Below, one piece after another: positions 5,457-7,771 of a stretch of DNA of 7,771 nucleotides. Source of the DNA: Actinomycetota bacterium. GTDB taxonomy: Bacteria > Actinomycetota > Actinomycetes > S36-B12. Position numbers and translations under genes: made by a program. Where the stretch lies: NCBI GenBank assembly GCA_010029945.1, contig RGQW01000080.1:1-7771 (forward strand). Reading direction: 5' to 3'. The notes beneath the pieces were generated by a model. The model made no database searches. It was not told the origin of the DNA and saw only the letters and a list, made by a program, of their open reading frames with translations. The first letter of the stretch is position 1; every line of letters begins with the position of its first letter.

Positions 5457-6947
5457 GTGCCGATACCTGCGCGTTTGGTTAATGAGCGCACGGACCTGTC
5501 GTCCGCCGACCTCGAGCACCTGACGGCCATCGTCGAAGACTGGTCGCTCCTGGCGGACCTTTCCCTGTCGGATCTCATCTTGTGGCTGCCGACCTGGAAC
5601 GACGCAGGGGCTCTCGCGGTGGCCCACGTTCGACCGACGACGGCCCCGACGAGCACACCCGAGGACGTCATCGGGACGTTTTCTCCCCGTGGTCGTCTCT
5701 CTGCCCTGGATCAAGCCCTGACGTTCGGTCGAAGTGTGACGATGCGCGACGCCGCGAATCCGTTGGTGCCCACGGCCGTCGAGGCGTATCCCATTCACCG
5801 TCCGGTGCGAGCCGCCCGGTCGACCGACAGCGAAGGCGAGTCGGGACGAGACCGCGATGTCATCGGGGTCGTGGTTCGTCGAGCCTCGTCGGCCCCTCGG
5901 GTGGCGGGGCAATTGGAGGAGTTCTACTTGTCCACCGCGGACATCTTGTTCGCCATGTTGATCTCTGGGCAGTTCCCGGTGCCGGAAACGGTCACCGGAG
6001 CAACCGGTCGCCCGCGCATTGGAGACGGGGTGGTGCGGCTCGACTCATCGGGGACGGTGGCCTACGCCAGTCCGAACGCGGTGAGTGCTCTGCGACGCCT
6101 GGGCCTGGCGACGGACGTTGTTGGCGCTGACTTCTCAAGCATCGTGACCCGACTGCTGCAACGTCACGGAGCCGTGGACGCGGCCGTCGCTGATCTGGCG
6201 CGGGGTCGTGTTGCCGGGCGTGCAGACATTGAGGGTTCGAATGCGACGGTGCTCGTGCGGTCGATACCTCTGCGAAGTTCGGGCCCGATCGACGGCGCGG
6301 TGTTGCTGTTGAGGGATACCACCGATATCCGTCGGCGTGAACGAGCTCTGCTGTCTAAAGACGCCACCATCCGCGAGATCCATCATCGGGTGAAAAACAA
6401 CCTGCAGACGGTGGCGGCTCTTTTGCGGCTTCAAAGCAGACGCTCGTCCGATGAGGCGATCTCCGCTGCGCTGGGTGATGCGCAGGTGCGCGTAGCGGCG
6501 ATCGCGGTGGTGCATGAAGCGCTTTCTTCCGATTCCAGCAATGAGACAGATCTGGGTGAATCGGTGGAGTTCGACCGCATCGTGCGGGCGCTGTTCGCGG
6601 TGGTGGTCGATGATCCAAGTGCGGGGCCAACGCTGGAGACGGTCGGGGATGCCGGACGGCTTCCGGCGGAGACTGCCACGCCGCTGGCCATGTGCGTCTC
6701 CGAACTCGTCCACAACGCGGTGCGGCATTCCCGGGGGACCTACGTTCGGGTGAGTGCCTCCCGCGAACCGGGGATGCTGCGCATCGAGGTGAGCGACGAC
6801 GGGACGGGATTCGAGGCAACCCAGACGGCCGATGTCGGCCTTGGCCTGCAGATAGTGCAGTCGCTGGCCGCCACGGAACTCGGTGGAAGTTTCGAATTCA
6901 CCGAGCAGGACTACGGGACGACGGCTGTCGTGACGGTGCCGATCTAG
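5457..6947 (+). CDS. pdtaS: Sensor histidine kinase PdtaS
   Basis: A 496-residue soluble histidine kinase. Residues about 5-140 resemble the GAF domain of PdtaS (HLTAIVEDWSLLADLSLSDLIL at the start, taken as two halves around residue 30). Residues 185-290 form a PAS domain, and the HisKA_2 dimerisation box is REIHHRVKNNLQTVAALLRL with adjacent histidines H309 and H310. The HATPase domain follows with the N box SELVHNAVRH (N420), DDGTGF (448-453) and GLGLQIV. There are no transmembrane segments, so it senses a cytosolic signal. In mycobacteria PdtaS phosphorylates the ANTAR antiterminator PdtaR and has been tied to NO, copper and cyclic-di-GMP; no pdtaR lies in this window. GTG 5457 is chosen over TTG 5448 because TACTTT lies at leaderless spacing before it and TTG 5448 falls inside that box. 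Its stop overlaps that of whiB1. Confidence 0.93.
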   Translation: MPIPARLVNERTDLSSADLEHLTAIVEDWSLLADLSLSDLILWLPTWNDAGALAVAHVRPTTAPTSTPEDVIGTFSPRGRLSALDQALTFGRSVTMRDAANPLVPTAVEAYPIHRPVRAARSTDSEGESGRDRDVIGVVVRRASSAPRVAGQLEEFYLSTADILFAMLISGQFPVPETVTGATGRPRIGDGVVRLDSSGTVAYASPNAVSALRRLGLATDVVGADFSSIVTRLLQRHGAVDAAVADLARGRVAGRADIEGSNATVLVRSIPLRSSGPIDGAVLLLRDTTDIRRRERALLSKDATIREIHHRVKNNLQTVAALLRLQSRRSSDEAISAALGDAQVRVAAIAVVHEALSSDSSNETDLGESVEFDRIVRALFAVVVDDPSAGPTLETVGDAGRLPAETATPLAMCVSELVHNAVRHSRGTYVRVSASREPGMLRIEVSDDGTGFEATQTADVGLGLQIVQSLAATELGGSFEFTEQDYGTTAVVTVPI

Positions 6948-7198
6948 GCGTTCGTGCGAGCCCGAAGGCGGGCGTTGCGGCGCTTTAATGCGCGTCGTTC
7001 GTCCTCGCTGAGCCCGCCCCAGACGCCGGCGTCTTGACCGCTCTCGAGCGCCCAGCGCAAGCATTCGTCGACAACGGGGCAGCGTCGGCAGACCGCCTTG
7101 GCTTCTTCGATCTGGATGAGTGCCGGCCCGGTGTTGCCGATCGGGAAGAACAGCTCCGGATCCTCGTCACGGCAGGCTGCCTCATGGCGCCAGTCCAT
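6944..7198 (-). CDS. whiB1: WhiB1 iron-sulphur transcriptional regulator
   Basis: An 84-residue Wbl protein, the same length as M. tuberculosis WhiB1 and close to it along the whole chain. The four cluster cysteines are C9, C37, C40 and C46 (C-x2-C-x5-C in the last three), followed by the GVWGG turn (58-62) that contacts sigma region 4. The basic tail RRALKRRNARLRAR binds DNA. The 4Fe-4S cluster reacts with NO; the protein binds the primary sigma factor and alters promoter choice. WhiB1 (WblE in Streptomyces) is often essential. ATG 7198 is preceded by GGAG about 9 nt upstream, and the N-terminus MDWRHEAACRDEDPELFFP is that of the family, so the start is secure. The upstream 252 bp carries two CRP-like palindromes. 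Its TAG stop shares CTAG with the pdtaS stop. Confidence 0.97.
   Translation of the reverse strand: MDWRHEAACRDEDPELFFPIGNTGPALIQIEEAKAVCRRCPVVDECLRWALESGQDAGVWGGLSEDERRALKRRNARLRARTNA
6960..6973. terminator. GC-rich hairpin 13 nt after the pdtaS stop, inside whiB1
   Basis: GCCCG (6960-6964) and CGGGC (6969-6973) form a 5-bp GC stem with a 4-nt loop, without a T-tract. It lies inside the basic tail codons of whiB1, so it may be incidental to arginine and alanine codons. It is the only hairpin near the pdtaS end that could stop + strand transcription. Confidence 0.25.
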
Positions 7199-7241
7199 GC
7201 GTCATCACTCCAAAAAGGTGGGCACCGGGGTTACCAGCGCT

Positions 7242-7257
7242 CGTGAAAGCAGTCACG
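7242..7257. promoter_or_regulatory. CRP-like palindrome CGTGA-N6-TCACG near whiB1
   Basis: CGTGA (7242-7246) and TCACG (7253-7257) form a perfect inverted repeat with a 6-bp spacer; one more T/A pair extends each arm to 6 bp. GTGA-N6-TCAC is the core recognised by CRP/FNR-family regulators. The site ends 44 bp upstream of the whiB1 ATG. If transcription starts further upstream, it could instead be an RNA hairpin in the leader or a repressing CRP site. Confidence 0.4.
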
Positions 7258-7405
7258 ATCGGGCCCAACTGGGAGGGGTTTCGGGGGGTCTCCCCGGCAA
7301 CCCTCGGAGGAAGGCGACCCGAGCGTTCCTGCTTAGGGCGCCTCTAGGGTTGCAGAGCGGGCCGATGCGCACAACCCCAAAGCACGACGTTTCGGGGCTG
7401 GGACC

Positions 7406-7421
7406 TGTCATTTTGATCACA
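7406..7421. promoter_or_regulatory. CRP-like palindrome TGTCA-N6-TCACA upstream of whiB1
   Basis: Read on the whiB1 strand the site is TGTGA-N6-TGACA, one base from the full TGTGA-N6-TCACA consensus. It sits in an AT-rich patch just after the diacylglycerol-kinase-like stop and about 208 bp from the whiB1 ATG. Mycobacterial whiB1 is known to be controlled by CRP at two sites, which makes this placement plausible. I could not place a convincing -35/-10 pair for the whiB1 promoter. Confidence 0.4.
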
Positions 7422-7450
7422 AGTGGGCTAAATATCCCTTTTATTCTGCG

Positions 7451-7771
7451 TCACGGACCCATCACCAGCAGAGCACCGGGGTGGGCGGAAAAGGCAGCCC
7501 GCGCGGTGATTCCCATACCTTCCCCATCGATCTGGATAGGCACCGCCTGCTCTGCGTCGAGGGTGAACGTGGCCTGGTCGTGCCATCGGATGATGCTCGT
7601 CCCCGACGATCCACGATCTGCCCGGGAGAGCATCCGGGCAGCTGCTCGCATGGTGGTAAGCGGTCCAAGACCGCGGAGTGCGAAGAGGTCTAGGCCGGTC
7701 TCGAAGGACGCGTGCGGACACGGATCCACCGGCACCGCGCCGAAGTAGGTCCATGGCGCGGCGTTCTGCAC
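7451..7771 (-). CDS. Diacylglycerol kinase-family lipid kinase, C-terminal fragment
   Basis: The last 106 codons of a gene whose 5' part lies beyond position 7771; the stop is TGA at 7453-7451. The fragment carries the C-terminal beta-rich part of DAGK/YegS-type kinases: QNAAPWTYFG, PVDPCPHASFETGLDLFAL, a region with WHDQATFTLDAEQAVPIQIDGE, and a short tail. QIDGE is the conserved turn seen in lipid kinases of this fold (I/V-DGE). The ATP-binding GGDGT motif would be upstream of the fragment and cannot be checked. It is followed in the same direction by whiB1, and M. tuberculosis Rv3218 next to whiB1 is, as I recall, a protein of the same family. The natural substrate is unknown; a membrane lipid such as diacylglycerol is inferred from the family. 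Confidence 0.82.
   Translation of the reverse strand: MQNAAPWTYFGAVPVDPCPHASFETGLDLFALRGLGPLTTMRAAARMLSRADRGSSGTSIIRWHDQATFTLDAEQAVPIQIDGEGMGITARAAFSAHPGALLVMGP

Larger units (their letters stand above)
7199..7450 (-). other. whiB1 upstream region and probable long 5' leader
   Basis: This 252-bp gap is the longest in the window and has no coding signal I trust. It holds the two CRP-like palindromes, an AT-rich patch at about 7405-7445, and a small GC hairpin (CGGGG 7282-7286 with CCCCG 7292-7296). The whiB1 ribosome site GGAG lies just after a run of five T on the whiB1 strand. The neighbouring gene reads in the same direction, so read-through from it is also possible. Confidence 0.55.

Noticed and set aside
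7211..7225. GGTGCCCACC followed by five T on the whiB1 strand as an intrinsic terminator or attenuator
   Set aside because: The stem is only 3-4 bp with a loop of 2-4 nt, too weak, and it lies directly before the whiB1 ribosome binding site.
7303..7330. A GGAAC and a later GTT on the whiB1 strand, suggesting a SigR-type promoter
   Set aside because: The spacer is about 23 nt, well over the 16-19 nt typical of SigR/SigH promoters, and the motifs are short enough to occur by chance.

Overview
This GC-rich window comes from an actinobacterium, most likely in the class Actinomycetia. The signs are a WhiB1-type iron-sulphur regulator, a SigR/RsrA redox sigma/anti-sigma pair, a PdtaS-type histidine kinase, and several starts that look leaderless (a TANNNT -10 box 6-8 nt before the start codon). 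The genus cannot be fixed from these genes. Eleven gene-sized objects are packed into 7.8 kb, and the only sizeable intergenic gap is 252 bp in front of whiB1. No tRNA, rRNA, CRISPR array, insertion sequence or phage gene is visible.

Left part (1-2114, all + strand): the C-terminal end of a MeaB/ArgK-type GTPase that serves methylmalonyl-CoA mutase, a thioredoxin-TPR co-chaperone of the CnoX/YbbN type, and an SRAP (YedK/HMCES) protein that crosslinks to abasic DNA. Middle (2158-3659, + strand): sigR and rsrA overlap by 4 bp. They are followed by a broken biotin/lipoyl-attachment gene and a FlK-like thioesterase. The broken gene keeps both ends of the family but lacks the central lysine motif.

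Right part: an IlvG-like ThDP enzyme on the - strand (3667-5433) is divergent from pdtaS (+, 5457-6947). Then come whiB1 (-) and the C-terminal third of a diacylglycerol-kinase-family protein (-). As I recall it, Mycobacterium tuberculosis carries SRAP, sigH, rshA, TB7.3, pdtaS, whiB1 and Rv3218 in the same order and relative orientation. The block is therefore probably ancestral, with the thioesterase and the IlvG-like gene as additions.

A common theme is redox and stress control. RsrA releases SigR on thiol oxidation, WhiB1 reads NO/O2 through an Fe-S cluster, CnoX guards proteins against oxidative damage, SRAP guards abasic DNA, and PdtaS feeds an antitermination response. The genes themselves are known families and I see no clearly new system. 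The points most worth a second look are: (1) the apparent ~88-bp deletion in the biotinyl-domain gene, which opens a frame into the thioesterase; (2) the two back-to-back leaderless promoters that share bases in the 23-bp gap between the IlvG-like gene and pdtaS; (3) the hairpin that holds both stop codons of a convergent pair; (4) the pdtaS and whiB1 stop codons that share one CTAG; and (5) two CRP-like palindromes upstream of whiB1.
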